Below, one piece after another: positions 12,107-25,905 of a DNA stretch of 64,000 bases (position 1 is its first letter; each line of letters starts with the position of its first letter). A program made the position numbers and the translations under genes. The notes under the pieces were generated by a model, which was not told where the DNA came from, made no database searches, and saw nothing but the letters and a program-made list of their open reading frames with translations. The DNA is from Tieghemiomyces parasiticus (Eukaryota > Kickxellomycota > Dimargaritomycetes > Dimargaritales > Dimargaritaceae), in NCBI GenBank assembly GCA_027575765.1, contig JANBPT010000065.1, positions 22,472-86,471 of the forward strand. The letters run 5' to 3'.

Positions 12107-15100
12107 CGCGAGGAGGCAAAGGGCCGGCCGTCACATTAGTGGAGGGAACGGGCCGCCAGAATTAGCCAAGGTGAAGGGGAAAAGTAGGGGGAGAGAAGTA
12201 GGCCTACGCATGTCAGGGCCTGCCAATTCACGGGAGTCGGACTCGAAAAAAATAAAGAGCCACGGGACACTAGGAAAGGGCAAAAGGGGGACTGGTCTGG
12301 CGGGATTAGGAAAGGGGTGGGGTGAGCGGAGGGCCCATGGTGACGGGTCTACGAAATACACTAGATGAGGGAACCAGGGGCTAACCCTCACTCCCTCTTC
12401 GGACGCTATACCAAGTGGGGTGTGGTCGGGAAATGGCCAACAAAGAAAGCGGATAAGGGGCGGTTGGCCTTGGTATTGCCATCTTTGGATGTTGAGAGGA
12501 GGGAAGCGGTGTAAAGAGGGTGGGGTGGGCAGGGTTTAGCTCAGAAGTGGGGAGGGGAGGGTACCCTTCCAGGACCAAGCTCTAGCGAGGCGGAAGATAA
12601 AAAGTAGGGGGGGGTGTAACAACGGACCAATACGTTGAGGTTTGGAACCCCCCCTTCATTTCCTCCTCCCCTCATTTCAGTAGAGATGCGGCGGAAAAGG
12701 AATTAGTGTCGGCGTATCACGAGGGAGAGGGGTCGGTTAAGGCGGTTCCTGTCTTGGCTGCGCCGTTCCACCCCTCCTTTCTCCACCGGCCATGACCATG
12801 GCGACATAAGCGGTGGGCCCTCAAGCAATAATCCACCTAGGTCAGCCGCCTATCCATTATTTCCAAGGTCAGCGGTACTAATTACATTTACCCCTTAGCA
12901 CTGCCGGACATAGATGCGCAATCTGCCCACTACCCATCACTGGCCGCTGTGTCAGTTTGCGCCTACGCCTTCCAATTCGTTGGGTTCTTCTCGCACCAAC
13001 CTGCAATACCACTGTTCTGTTTGTTTGCCTCGCTAGATACGGTTCTACCTTTCGGAACCCCCCCCAGACACACGCCAACATCAGCGACTGATCCTCCACT
13101 ATCTTTTCATTCAAGTACTCCGCCTCATTGCCCCTGGCTATTAGGCATGATCACGGTGTCGCGTTTCACAGCGAGTGGAACCAGCGGTGGTAACAGAGCC
13201 ACCCCCTTCCTCGTTCTGCAGTTTATCCTAATCATTTTTCAAAAAAAAACTTGGATTTTAACGTGGTTATTTTTCGAGAACGTCTCATTGTTGAACCACA
13301 CACGCAATCGGACTCCCGGAAGAGACTGTATGGTTGGAATGAGAGGCGTCCGCTCCGCACATCATGAAATGAATATGTGTCGGGTTTCTATTTTGAAGCA
13401 ACGATTACGATCGCCACCGTGGGCACTGGGTACCCGTGGGGTCGATACAATAATCCCCTCGCCCCTGTGCCTCGTTTGGGACCGAACGTCGGACTTAACA
13501 TTGCCCCTTTCTTAGCGCGTCCATTTCATTAGCAACTGAATACCGGATGGGGTATCCCGTCGGAGTTGGCTCGATACCCCTAGACCGCCACCACCTTCCC
13601 CTCCGCCCTAACCACGGGGCGATACCAGTCCTTGATTGTCGTGATACAATCCCTTATTCCTGTAAAAGTAAGCTTACTATAATTAACGTAGGTGCGGGGA
13701 TGGATTCCAACGCAAGTCCGAAGTGAGTGAGGGGTCGGTCGGGCGGGTTTCACTCTGTAGTAATCTGTGCAGCTGAATCTATTAAGAAAGTATGAGGCCG
13801 GCCAAGTCTATGCAGGATGCGATCCAAGCAGGCCTCCCGCATGACCTGGACACCCCTCCCCTCTTGCCTTCCACGGCAGTGCGATAAATTCTGGTCGGAC
13901 ACCATGCTGTGAAGGTCTCCCTTATCACCCCTGACTTGGTAGTATGTCGGATATAGCCCACTTCCTTTTCGTACCAACCCGCCCTTTCTGTCCGCATAGC
14001 CCTCTAGGTATGTTTACGGGAGAGTGAGGCCCATTCGCTCTATAATGGGCGGTCAGTCAACGCCGTTTAGTGTGAGCATCCTCGCCAAGAAACACCGCTT
14101 ACCGGGGCGTACCGCCGATAAACGTGGGTGGCCGAAGACCCCGGCTATCTGAGTACGCAAGTGTTGGACAAATATACAATATAACCTAGAAGGGGATGTA
14201 GATTAAAACGGCTTCCCTAACCCCTTTGGCTCGTGACTATTGTAGTAACCCCGCACGCGGGGGCCGATTTCGGCATTGTAAGTCGTCACGTGCGCCATCC
14301 CCACCCTCTCAGCTTCAACCTCCATCTACATTGCATTTAACTTAACGTCTGGAACCTAGAACGATAAACCTGGACGTGGCCGGTAAGGTAGCTGCAACCC
14401 GCTATTGACAAGGGATTCAAATCATTTAAATGAGGGGAGGCCAGAATGCAAAGAGGGTGTGCGATGGAGGACCTTGTTCGCCAAGGCGCCATCCCTCTCT
14501 TGCCTTACTGGTAGCTACTCTCCCTCCTTCTCCTAGCTGGACGGCTAAACTCGGCATAACCCACCTTAATAGTGCGAGTCGGGGACGCCATTTCAGGCCT
14601 TTATTAACATCCACTGATTTACCAATCAACTCTTTGATAACCTGCCGCGAACCAAGGGGTGTCATACAATGTGACAATCTATCTGTGCCTCCTTTCCTAT
14701 GATCTGCCAATTCGAATACCCGGAAGTGCGGTCACGGTAGTAAATTACCGTTGGAAGCGATTTAGGGAGAATATGATGCATCGGGCGGGGAAAGTAGCGA
14801 AGGTCAGTGCGATTTTAATTTAGGGCTGGGGGGAGGGTTCAAGTTGACCTCAAACCACCAGACCAACGGTTAAGAACCAAAGAAGGTTTTGAACCAAGGC
14901 ATTGGTACCGGAGACGCTGCCTTAAAAATAGCAAAATATAAAAAGTATCTGAGGGACTCTAAATCCTTGGCGGGAACAGTGGAAGAGGAAATGAGTGCGT
15001 TGGCCCGCAACAGCCGTTGTTGCTTCGCTGGCTATGTAGTAGTGTGGGCAACCGTAAATGTTGCGATATAGGTCGTCAGTTGCACCGCGATTATTTTTTT

Positions 15101-18100
15101 GAAGGCACATTTACCAACTAGCTAGAGCTCACCTTAGGGTGCGGCGAACTAGCTCTGTGCCTCCTATTCCCACACTTTAGCCGGTTTAATGACTTTGTTA
15201 CTTTTCGAATTGCATGCCCAAACCAACTCTCTAAGCCATGGGACCTCCAGGTTGTAGTGCAAAGAGGGGATGGATTAGATCAGGTGGCATACTCGCTTTA
15301 GATACAGAGAGGCCCCAAACTACCTCTCTAACGGTCGGTCAACGATAGCATCTAACTTGCGAACGATAGGTTAATCGCACACCTTTATGTGGACGGCGAA
15401 ACAGGAAAGTTGAAGCGCTCGCCGTTTTATAGTTTGCTTCGTGCGGATAAGGCTGGGAAGGACGCAATCCACTCCATTGACTGTTTTGAGCCCGGGTCCA
15501 ATTTACTGTGTAGAGCCGGGGAAGAGCTGCATGCCCTGGTAATCAGGATTGGCTGAAAAGTGCAAGGTGAAACTTCGCCATCGAATCAGTCTAGGGGGAC
15601 ATGGGCCGTACTGTATACTGGGATTGTCGGATCTCATCGAGAATCCGATGGTAGGAATCAGTCGTCAGATAGACATACCTTACCTGGAATACTACTATTT
15701 AAGATGCGGCAGGAGCCCTAACCTGTCGCGGTGGGTCTCGGAATAACGTAATGACCGATTGGCGCGGAAGGTGTTTGGCCGGCTTTGCTTAAATCACTTT
15801 CTAAGCTTTTACGGGCAATGTCAGTCCCGCTGCCACATCAAGATGTCAGCAGCTGGAAAGATCCCGCATATTTTCCCCCTATCCGGAACCCACAGCTGGT
15901 AGGCTTTATTTTCATGATCATGAGAGCAAGCCACGCCATATAATGTATCGTGGGGGAAACTGATAGCGCGGCGGGATAATCGATTCAGACCACAAGGGTT
16001 AAAAGCCGTCTCGCTTCCAGAATACTTCAGAGGAACAGCGTGCGTTCAATTTGGCCTGGTTTCTAGCACGGTATTTAGAAACCACAACACCTTGCCAGTT
16101 CATAGGTGAATTGAATTTTACACCCATCCGGGAGCGAGGAACATGGGTCCTTGTTCCTTCATCACCCACTTCACACTAAATCTTAACGGTTCGCTAACCA
16201 GGGTCTACCAAGGACTATCGTTCAAGTTAAAGTTACAAAAATTATAGACCTGTTAGACACGGAATAGGGTAAGAAATAGTACATCGACCGTCCTGGTACC
16301 ATGATAAGCTCTCTTTGATTATTACATACAGCGTTATCTACACTGTGGCCCATGAACCCATCCCCTTTCTAAATATTTTTTTGGCTACTTGCTTGCGTCC
16401 TTTACACTTCGCGATCTACACGATGATGAAGTGGCTGGTATTTATTCATCGAACTAGACGGCGTCTCGGTTAATACCATCGACTTGTCCTATACCGGCGC
16501 AGGGAGCGAGGTATACGCTGCCTATCCATCTACTGTCTTTCTGGATCATATCCCATTATGTTCCCGATATCGGCCAGGACGGGTTAATTTTACCAATCCC
16601 CTCATCACCTTTGGACCCTTTATTTACGGGAGAATAAATATCACAATCCATCGATCCCATCGCGCACAATGGGTAGTGCAGGTCCTGGGATGGCAATTTT
16701 TAATCAAACAGCATATCAAGGGGGGCCACCCAGCCCTCCCCACCTCGTCGTCTCCTTGGCGTGCGGATGGTATCCCAAGCCAATGATGGAGAGAAATTGG
16801 ACTTGGCTATGGATGGTTTAATAATGGCCAAGATTTACTTCTACCCCTTCACTCCCACCCATGTACTTTATACTCCCACACAATCTCCCCACCGGAAACA
16901 CGTACCTCTTCGATATAATCATACCGAGTATCCCTCACATCCCCTTCCCTTCGTCTATTACTCACTTAACGGCACTAATTCTTTCGAAGTCCCAGCTCTG
17001 ACTCTGGAGGAAGTCGGTGATCAACCTATTAAGAGTACCGCACCCCTGTCGGCTGCAAAGCTGCAGGGCATGCACAGCACGAGCATGAAGGAGTGCGTCT
17101 CTTTCTCTCTTTTTCTTTCCGGATCGTACAGGTTATAATAGGAATCCGTGTAACTGACCAACCATGAAGAGTTTGTTAATGGCGACATCGGTAACCGCCT
17201 ATAATCGTAAGTCGTCGTCCCAGATAAGGTATTCATTTCCCTCGCCGCCCACCTCTCCTTCTTCTGCGCCGGTTTCATCGTAACAACCGGAATCGCGGAT
17301 CCTCAGGGTGGAGTAGTGAGAACGAGGACTGCGGATGAAACTACCCTGCCCGAGCCGCGTCACAGAGCGTCGTGGGAGCCTTTGGGGACTGTACAATGTG
17401 GACGTTAAGAGAAGTGATAATTCGGAAAATAAATATGGGGGCCCCAATGGCAATTCCAATAACCCACCATTCGGAAGAATAGGATAGTTTCAACCCCTCC
17501 TCATTGCTTCACTAGATTCCCACCTGTCCTCGGTATAATTCTGAATACTAGTCCGTCAGAAGGGTCAAAGTCCGGCGCCAGGCACTTCCCCCATTTCCGG
17601 TCCTTTCGCTTCATGAGGACTCGGACCAGTATGCATCCATCTCCTTTTGACCCTATCTTCTGTTTCGAAAGCCCCTGGCGCCCCTTTTAACTTTGCGGCA
17701 GCGCGCGTGTATCATGTACCCCATTCTTTAACACCTTAGGATGGCAGGCACATCAGATTGCCTGGGAGGCCGGTCTACCAAATTGGGAAGGATTCAGTCC
17801 ACTACGAGAGGTATCGTGTAGAATCGGCAGGGTGGCCCGGCTGAGGGAGGCACGGCAGGGAGAGAAGAATTCCGACTGGAATTGGTAAATGTCTCGTCTG
17901 ACCTCTAAAATCCTATCTATGCATGGTCAAGTGACATGACCGGCCCTGTACATGTGGCAGGCCTTACATCTCGCTACATAAACCAGCTTGAGGGCGATAT
18001 GGAGAGTAGTTCCTTCATGGGACATACACTGAAAATGGTCCCCGTATTCCTTCCAATGAGGGTTGGGACCACTGCAGCGTCCTGGGTTTAAACAGGCGGG

Positions 18101-21100
18101 GCCTACTGCCCCACGGTAAGTACCCCCCTTCTTTTACATGGGCAGCCTTACTTACTCTTAAGGAGCGATCAAGTATCCGCTCTTCACTTTTCTAGGAGTG
18201 CCGATACATAATTGTAGACATGTGCGGGTCCAGAGGGTAGAAAACAAATGTGAAGTATAAAGGAATCAGGTCCGATGGACACTGCGAGCGAAGGCCGCGT
18301 TTTACATTCCCGCCCATATCGGGAAGTCCGTTGTAGGGGAGTCGCACGTCCAAGGGGCCAGGGCCCCTCAATGAATGAACCCCGCTCGGTGAACCTTCCT
18401 CTTCGTACCCTTTGAATGAAACAGTGCGTCCGCAAAGTCCGCTCAGGGGTTCTGTACACCGATATACATACATTGACACGCATAGATGGCTTGAGCGACT
18501 AAGTATCACCCCACCTCTGTCGCCACCCCGCCGTTGACCGTGCCTTTAGAAACTGGCCCGGGAAAATGCTGTTCGGGGCTTCATTAATAAGCTAACCGAA
18601 AGCCCATCGTAGTGACATCACAGCTTACTTGGAGCGGGGGGGTAATGCAGGCCATGACAAAAATAAACGACGAGCATAGTCGAGGATTGATGCGACGATA
18701 GTTTTGTGCAGACTGTGTGGCAAGTATTATAGGCCCGCGGCTCTTTTTTGATACAACGAGGCACCCAACATAACAAGCGAGAGAGTGATGGGGGGCTAGG
18801 TTGTGGATGCAAGGAGCGCGCAGATCAACGTAGCCCAGCAGGTAGGTTACTTTCTCCATACCACCACCTATTTCACCCTGCTCGCAGCCCCCCTCCAGAA
18901 CCATGACTGGTCGACAAGGGGACGACGAGCTGAATGGCGGTGAGGTTGTCCAGGGGAGGCGAACCGAATGACACCAAGTCACCCTCCTTATATTTTAGTG
19001 GTCAAGGTTGTTGCTTTTTTACTCTTCATTGATATCGGTGAGGTTAATGCGTCAATCAATAAGGAGTCTCTAGAGTCCATCCCAGTATGCGGGTATGCGC
19101 GTGAGGGATAACGAGGGGAGTGAACAGAGCAGACGAATTGCCGGGCCGTATCGAGGGGCTCGTATACCTGGACGTGGCCAATAGCGGCAGTGAGCTTCGA
19201 TAGTGGTAAGTGCTGGTTAGTGTTTGGAGAGGGTGGAATATCACCTCCTAGCTGGTAAGCAAGCGCTGGTTCCAAGCGGGTCGCGGTAGGCTGGGGCCCG
19301 GGCGCGTTTACCCGCAGCAGGAAAAATAGAGTGGGTGAGGAATAATGCGGCTGGAGAGGATGAACGTTAGGTTACTCTAGAGCACCCAGGAAGCTGCCCA
19401 TCTCCGGTCAACACATATATAATATGTTTTATTTTCATGAGGAGTTGCGGGTAGCTCGTATGGTGGCGACTAATTGTAAGGGGTTGTCGAGCAATGGGGA
19501 CCTGCGGTTTAGCCGAGACTTGGGGCATCGATACGATACAGTGCCAGCCATCATCACCTGGGCACCAATGGGGTGTGGCTGGCCGCCCAATGTACGGGCC
19601 GAGCTCCTCCGTTCAGGAGCACAATCCACAGTAGGCCAACGGCCCGGTTGAGCACTTTATTCTTTGCCTTCGCCGGCTGGCACCGGCAATTCATTAAGTT
19701 ACTAATAAACCGATCCCTCGGACCATGCCAATCTGTCGGCTTGGCCAGCTCCGACCAACGAACGCGCGGACTCACAGTCCCTCGTCCCACTGGCCTTAAC
19801 CATGCCACCCGCTACTGACCAGCGAGCGCACCGATTCACAATAACTTCCTACTCCCAACGTGATGAAAAAATGATGGCGGTGGAACCTGTTCCAATTGTC
19901 CCCCATCCCACCCCGCTTCCCTCCGCATCGCAACGGAGTCCAGGTAGGCTTGTGCCCCTTTTCCGGCTAACTCGTGCTTGCCCCTGAAGACGATGCACCT
20001 AATCTGGCAATCCGACCTCTGTGGAATGAGGGCGGAGGAGAGTGTGGCCTAGACGCAAGTTCAGGGTCTTCCAGTGTGCCCTACTTAGGTCGACGGCTTG
20101 GGAGGGGGGAAGGGGGGTGCAATGAAGGTGGTGCGTGTATGGGGGTGAGAGGAACAAGTCGGTACCACTCTCAACTGAGCACTGCTGAACGTTCCCATCC
20201 ATTTCCCCATCCATTCCATCCCCTCCGTCGGGTATCGGACTAGGACACCCTATTTGTTCAAATTGAATCCCCTTTAGCACCTGGTACGCCTAGTTCGCCG
20301 GAGGCTGATGTGGAAAATGCGCGTGTGTGGGTTTGAGCGCTTCATCCTCGTTGGCGGCGGCTCCCTAGCCACTAGACTGGGCTGTACACCTCCTTCTAAA
20401 TATAATTGTTCTGGTCGTTCTTTTCGTACGTGGTAAAGTTGGCTGCTCAGCTGAAATACCAGTAGGCGGTGGCCATTGCGGGCCTCGGGAGCTTAGACTT
20501 TTCTCTGACCACTTCCGAGTGCCACCTTTCGCCCCGCCTACTTTCTATTCGTTTGAGGGGCGGGGACTGAGGTCACCTATCGACTCTCAGTAAACCAGAG
20601 CGTCAGGCCACACCACCTGCAGTTATCGTCACTGTTATTACTTGCAAGCTTGAGATGTGCAGTCAATGGCTTGAACCCAGGCTGCAATTTTACACGCACA
20701 CACAAGTCTCCGTGAGTACCTTCAACGGCGACTCTAACCCATTCAAGTAGTATGCGTAAAGGCTACTTTCATTTTTGTACAGATTCGCCCCTTCCCTACT
20801 TCTCTCTTCGTTTCATTTTTTTTAAAACCGCTATTCCTCATTCCACGCCTAAGATTGTTCGACGCTAGTCTATGACCATACAACCCTTCATATTACCGCT
20901 GGATTGCAGTGTCTTCTTATGACTGGCTGTCTGAAAAACATACACCCAAACCACCCTTCATTGTTCCTGTAATAAACTATGCTCGCAACCCCATCGTTAT
21001 TTCACGCACCAGCCGCGTTCGGCCACACTACTTCTCCTGCGACCGTTTCCCAGCATCTACGCACTACATCTGCGGCCTGGCTCACGATTGCCTGTAATAG

Positions 21101-24100
21101 GTAATGCTAGTGAAGTGCTCGGTGTGGTGGGGCGGCAAAATATAGCGAGTAAAGCACACATTAGAAGAGTGTAAGGCGGCACCCGGCGGGTCGGAGCTGG
21201 ATTGGGGTTGCAACCTGTCCAGATGCGTCGCGGGCAGCAATAGTGAGTGTCAACCACTATCGGTGGGGGTGGGCACATGGTCCTAACAAGGGAGGGGGGA
21301 AGGTGCGTACGCCAGAATTTTGGTGAGAGTGGATGGGGAGCCCATCGCACGATGGCATGGCTGAGGGGCTTGGTCCGAACAGCGCACCCAATTCCGGGTA
21401 GGCGACGGAGGTGTTCCATCTGACGTGCTAAGTTATCGACTCTATTTTTATATTTACCTGCGCATTGGTTTGTAGCTAGTCACTTCGGCAGTGCGTATTC
21501 GGATTTTCGGTTCGTCCCTGACCACCCTGTTGTTCCAAGGATAGTGATATCCTGAGGGTAATACTTTGAACCTTTTAAGAGACTACCCACGTCCCCCTTT
21601 CCTCCCTACTCCTCCCCTCCAGTTTGCAGTTGCGTATGATTTAAGTTTGCGAAGCTGAATTTGGGCAAAGTCCTGCGTAGCAGTAGCTTCAAGTGCACGC
21701 TAGCCAGGGTACTCGTGAGGGCAAGCGTTTGGGTGGCGAGTTTCCTTTGTACATTCAGCAACCTAGTCGTTACAACTGCCCTCTACTGTAGCTATCCTAA
21801 TAAACCTTCTTTTTTGGCACGCCAGGGACCAATTATACTAACGCACCGCGCTGACCGGTTGGATTGTCCAACAAAAATAACTTGATTCGGCTTTGGTATA
21901 CCAAGGAGAAGGGGAAAGTGGGGTTGGTGGTGGGAATGGGTGACTGGTGGGATTATCGCAGAGTGGAAGGCGGCGTTGGTGAGGTACCGATGTATTTGGT
22001 GACGGGGGGTCGCGTAATTTTAGTCCAGTCATTCGGGATACGACGCGGGTAAACAGATCGACTGGTTGGTTACTATATTGGTTTTTAGTTGGGGTTGGGA
22101 CCTGTCCACGTTTCCAGGCCCGGTCAATATCACCATCTACCTTGACAGCGAAATCTGGTGCCCATTCTTCAATCGACCCGGTCAGTGCAGTCTGTTCGGC
22201 AATACCTTCCATCGCAGGTGGATCCCTCCCTAAATCTATTCTCGTCGAGAGTTAATCCATACAGTAGATGAGTGGTAGTGCTGCCTAGGGGGAACGCACC
22301 AACAATGTAAGAGCGCATGCGTCCGCATGGGCGGGTTGGCGAGGTTGGCGACCCGCACTGCATTTAGGGCCAAGCGGAAAACTTCACTCGCCACACTCTC
22401 ATTGTGTCTGTCCTATGTGGCCCTCAACAGCATTGAAATGGATAACCGTGATATGCTGCACAAAAGGTCGAGGTGTCCTGCTGCAATAGGCAGGTTGAAC
22501 ATGTCATCTTACCACTGCCGCTTGGGGGCGGTGCTGGCCGCCCTGCCCTCGTACTGCAACCGAGACTGGACATGCGCTATAGTCAAGGGGCCCCTACCAG
22601 TGTCGTATTACAGGCCACAGTCACAGTCCAGGTTTACCCGAGCACCGCCAACAACTCAGGGAGGGGGCTGTCGACTGTGCTCGCATGCATTACCTGCTAC
22701 CATTGAAAATTCGAACAGGCACCAATTCTTGCCCGTCATGCCCGACATCGCTCGGATCAATACTGTGCGTCTTTAGCCATGACTGTACGTGAGGCTGGTG
22801 TTCTATCTTTATCGTTGTTCTCCAAGTGATGAAATGGCCAACGGTTACTGACCGTGGCGTTTCTATCGTACATTGTACTTGGATACATTATCAACCGCCT
22901 TGAGCCAAGAGGAGAGACGATGCCCTGCCGAGTATCACTTTTAGATTTACCCTTTCCCACTAATCTCGCCCCATCCTAATGCCCAACTGCTGACATACCC
23001 GGCCAAGTCAGAAAGGAGGGGCCGTATCAGAAATATCAATACGGCCGGGTTACACCGAAACGGTCGGGACACAGCGGATGGAACAGGTGGGAGAAAGTCG
23101 AACAAGTAGGCTACCTCCTCTGGTAATGGCTGGACGAACGCAGTCCGCCAACTAGATTGACGTCACGGCATAGCCGAAAATCGGCTAGCATAACTGATGT
23201 TCAGGGAATCACTTGGAGACTCTAACACATCGCACTCCTGGCCAAATGGCCCACAGTATTTTGTGTTGTGATTGTAGCTACGCCTCTTCATTTTTTTGGA
23301 CAATGAGCGGGTAGTTGGCACTTGACACACTTTGGCGTGAAGACGAAGGGTCAGCGGTCGATGGTCTCTAGATAATATCCGAGTGGCTCCAAAATGACCT
23401 AACCTCACTGTCAGCTGTCAAATGAGCTAAAGAGACGATATGCTACTGGCGGAGGCGTGTATAAAAGCAAAAGTCAGGTACAGGCCAAATCAATACCCTG
23501 TGACACTTGCCTGATAGGGCGGGTGTAAAAATAAGGTACGGCGACAGGAGGACTCGCGAGGTGCGGGCTTTGCAGCAGCCATCACTGCTCCTTGTCTCCA
23601 TAAGAAGAGTTTAATGTAGCTCAGGTGGGGTATAATTTTAGGTCAGTATAACACTGGTACAAGGAGGGAAGGAGAGGGGTTTGGTGAGTACAGGTACCCA
23701 CACTCATCGACAGGCCTGACTGGGACGGTATATTGACCCTTCTCGGATTTGGTGCAACTCAGCCACTGTATTGCGGGCCGGCACCAGGCCACTGTTGGGG
23801 AGGGTCCTAAACGTTGGGAATATGAGCTTAGCTACGACTCTACTACGAACTAGATCGTACCACGCCGTAGCGCCCTGAAATTTTCTTCAAGAGCCCTGAT
23901 TTCATGACTCCCTTATTTGGGGTGTATCCCTTCTGCCGCGGGACCTGCACAGTCGGAGTGGATAAATTATGTCCCGCTACGCTGAAGAGAATGTAACTTA
24001 ACTTAATCACTAGCTTGTCCAAAGGATAGCGGCTATTTTCATTGAAGTAGAAAGCTAGGTCTACTTACCAAGTTGAATTAATATACCACTTTAGCTGCTT

Positions 24101-24600
24101 AACCAAGCGCTAGTTAATTCCTGGCTCGCTTAGTATAATCGAGTCAGTATTGTCCACCGGAAAAAAGAGTCCGATGTGAAGAAGTGGGAACCAAGACTGG
24201 TGTCACCTACTCAACTCATTTATCATACGTAAGAAATTAAACTGGCCTGCAACCTTTGTCGCTCCATTTGAATAAGGCCTACCTCCTCGACGGGCAACAT
24301 GATTACGCCCATAGCCTTTCCCCGCTTCGCAACCTACATTTTGTTTAAGCACTTATCCGTTGGTAGCTTATCAGGCGCACTAGATCTAAGGGGCAATTTT
24401 ACTTGGGATGATTAGTCTTTGCTCGAACCACAGCTGATGGTAAAGCCTTGCCACCCTTCCTCTGCACCGATAGGCAGCGAATCTCGCCTCCAACCCATGG
24501 CTTTGACAGCTGACAGCCCAAATTTTCCACGCCATCTATAAACGCACGACATTTCGTCCGTCTCTAAAAATAATAATAATCTGTCACGACCCTTTTGGAC
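12107..24600. other. Gene desert, left half
   Basis: No supportable gene. The longest open frame (12949-13515, plus) opens with GTG, has its first ATG only at about codon 67, and shows no domain or biased composition. Base composition is near 50% GC, lower than in the genes. Pyrimidine-rich plus-strand patches occur at about 16,840-16,960 and 20,760-21,060; in this window such patches otherwise precede or lie within genes. G8 and C8 tracts occur at 12607 and 13058. I saw no long direct repeats, terminal inverted repeats, reverse-transcriptase or transposase motifs, tRNA or rRNA. Confidence 0.65.
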
Positions 24601-25846
24601 TTACACCAGCTGCCAGTTGACCACAGTAAACCCATCCTTGCCGTATAAAGGTTAGGACTTATTAATCATATGAGCTGTGGTGTTGGGGCCTCTAACTGAA
24701 TGTTAGTGTCGATTAGACAAGCGATAGTCTTGAAATTATAATCACTCCAGCGATTAAGTGACGTGGTAGGTAGGTGAAAATAGAGATGTGGGTCCTCTGT
24801 ATCTGCTGTTCCTCACCAATTAATTTCGGGGTTTCTTGTAAAAGATTGAAATGGTGGCACGGGACAGGTAGTCCCAATCTCTTCCAGTCTAACACAGTTT
24901 CGGCCACACAATGTTTCCCTTTAACCGTTTAACCCGTCTTCCCTCTCACCCCGAATTCCATCATTTACGGAGTCAGCTGGGTTACCGCTTCCCCGGGGCC
25001 ATCGGTTGATAATGGCTACATTCTAGGAGTGACGAGATGTCATGGGGGGGGCGTCACTATGTGTACGTATTATCGACAGTGGTTGTTTTGTATGGCCCAG
25101 GTTTAAGTCAAGGGCTGCACTCTTGTTCCCCCCCAGTTGGCGCCCGAATGGAAGGAGGGGGCGGCGGTAAGTTTGTTAAGGGGGGAGGTTCCCATTTATG
25201 CACATAGTCCTCTTTGTTAATTGCGTTTCTTTGCAGTAGCCCATGCGGAATTCTTAAGCATCATATTCACTAGCAAAGAGGCTTCCGCTGCCGACCCGTT
25301 CCCTACTTTCACGCGACTTTGAACTGTCATTTTGGTGTGTACGGTCCTATCCATATCGTACAGACGGGTAAAGGCCCTATATTTCAACCTTAGTCGCCCT
25401 TCACAGAGCCGCTCTATATTCTTTGTTTCACCCCCTTCTTGAAGCGACAATCCCTCACTGGCTTTAGCATTGCCACTTCTTTGTCCTTTCCAGCCTAACG
25501 TATCAGGAAAAACCTGGTTGCCTGCATCCAAAGGTAAAGGGGAGAACTATAGGTGTCAGGACGACAGAAGATGGAGAGGAAGTGGGGCATGGTGAGAACG
25601 TTTGTTTCTCATAGTGGATGCCAGGAGCTATCCATTTACCAGTGTGGGGTTTGCGGTGACCGAAGGTGGGGGGATTCAGAAAAAGTATACTTGGATGGGG
25701 CTGAAATTCTATCGTCCCTTAGTGTACATGAGATTTTTTTACTTCGGCCGTCACTGGCGATCATGACCTTGAGAGGTCGGCTGTTGGATATATCAGGTGG
25801 TATTGAGTCAGGTGACAGTAGCCCAACGATAACAGTTTCCCTATAA

Positions 25847-25905
25847 GGCGCGAGACCTCGGTTCCCGAGCGGCTTTGAGCCGTTGACAGTGAGGCGTGGC
25901 GCCTC
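25847..25905 (+). other. Compact multi-hairpin element (abutting double hairpin plus third)
   Basis: Hairpin A is CTCGG-ttc-CCGAG at 25857-25869. Hairpin B, CGGCT-ttg-AGCCG at 25870-25882, abuts it with no spacer. Hairpin C is GAGGCG-tgg-CGCCTC at 25891-25905. All three loops are three bases. As an alternative to C, AGGCGC at 25846-25851 can pair with GCGCCT at 25899-25904 and enclose A and B in a cloverleaf-like fold. No gene is adjacent. The arrangement recalls mitochondrial double-hairpin elements of some fungi, but this is nuclear-looking DNA and the resemblance concerns shape only. Confidence 0.45.

Noticed and set aside
12949..13515. 188-codon open frame in the gene desert
   Set aside because: It opens with GTG, its first ATG is about 67 codons in, the composition is not gene-like, and no domain is visible. 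A frame this long has roughly a one-in-ten chance of occurring in this much random sequence.
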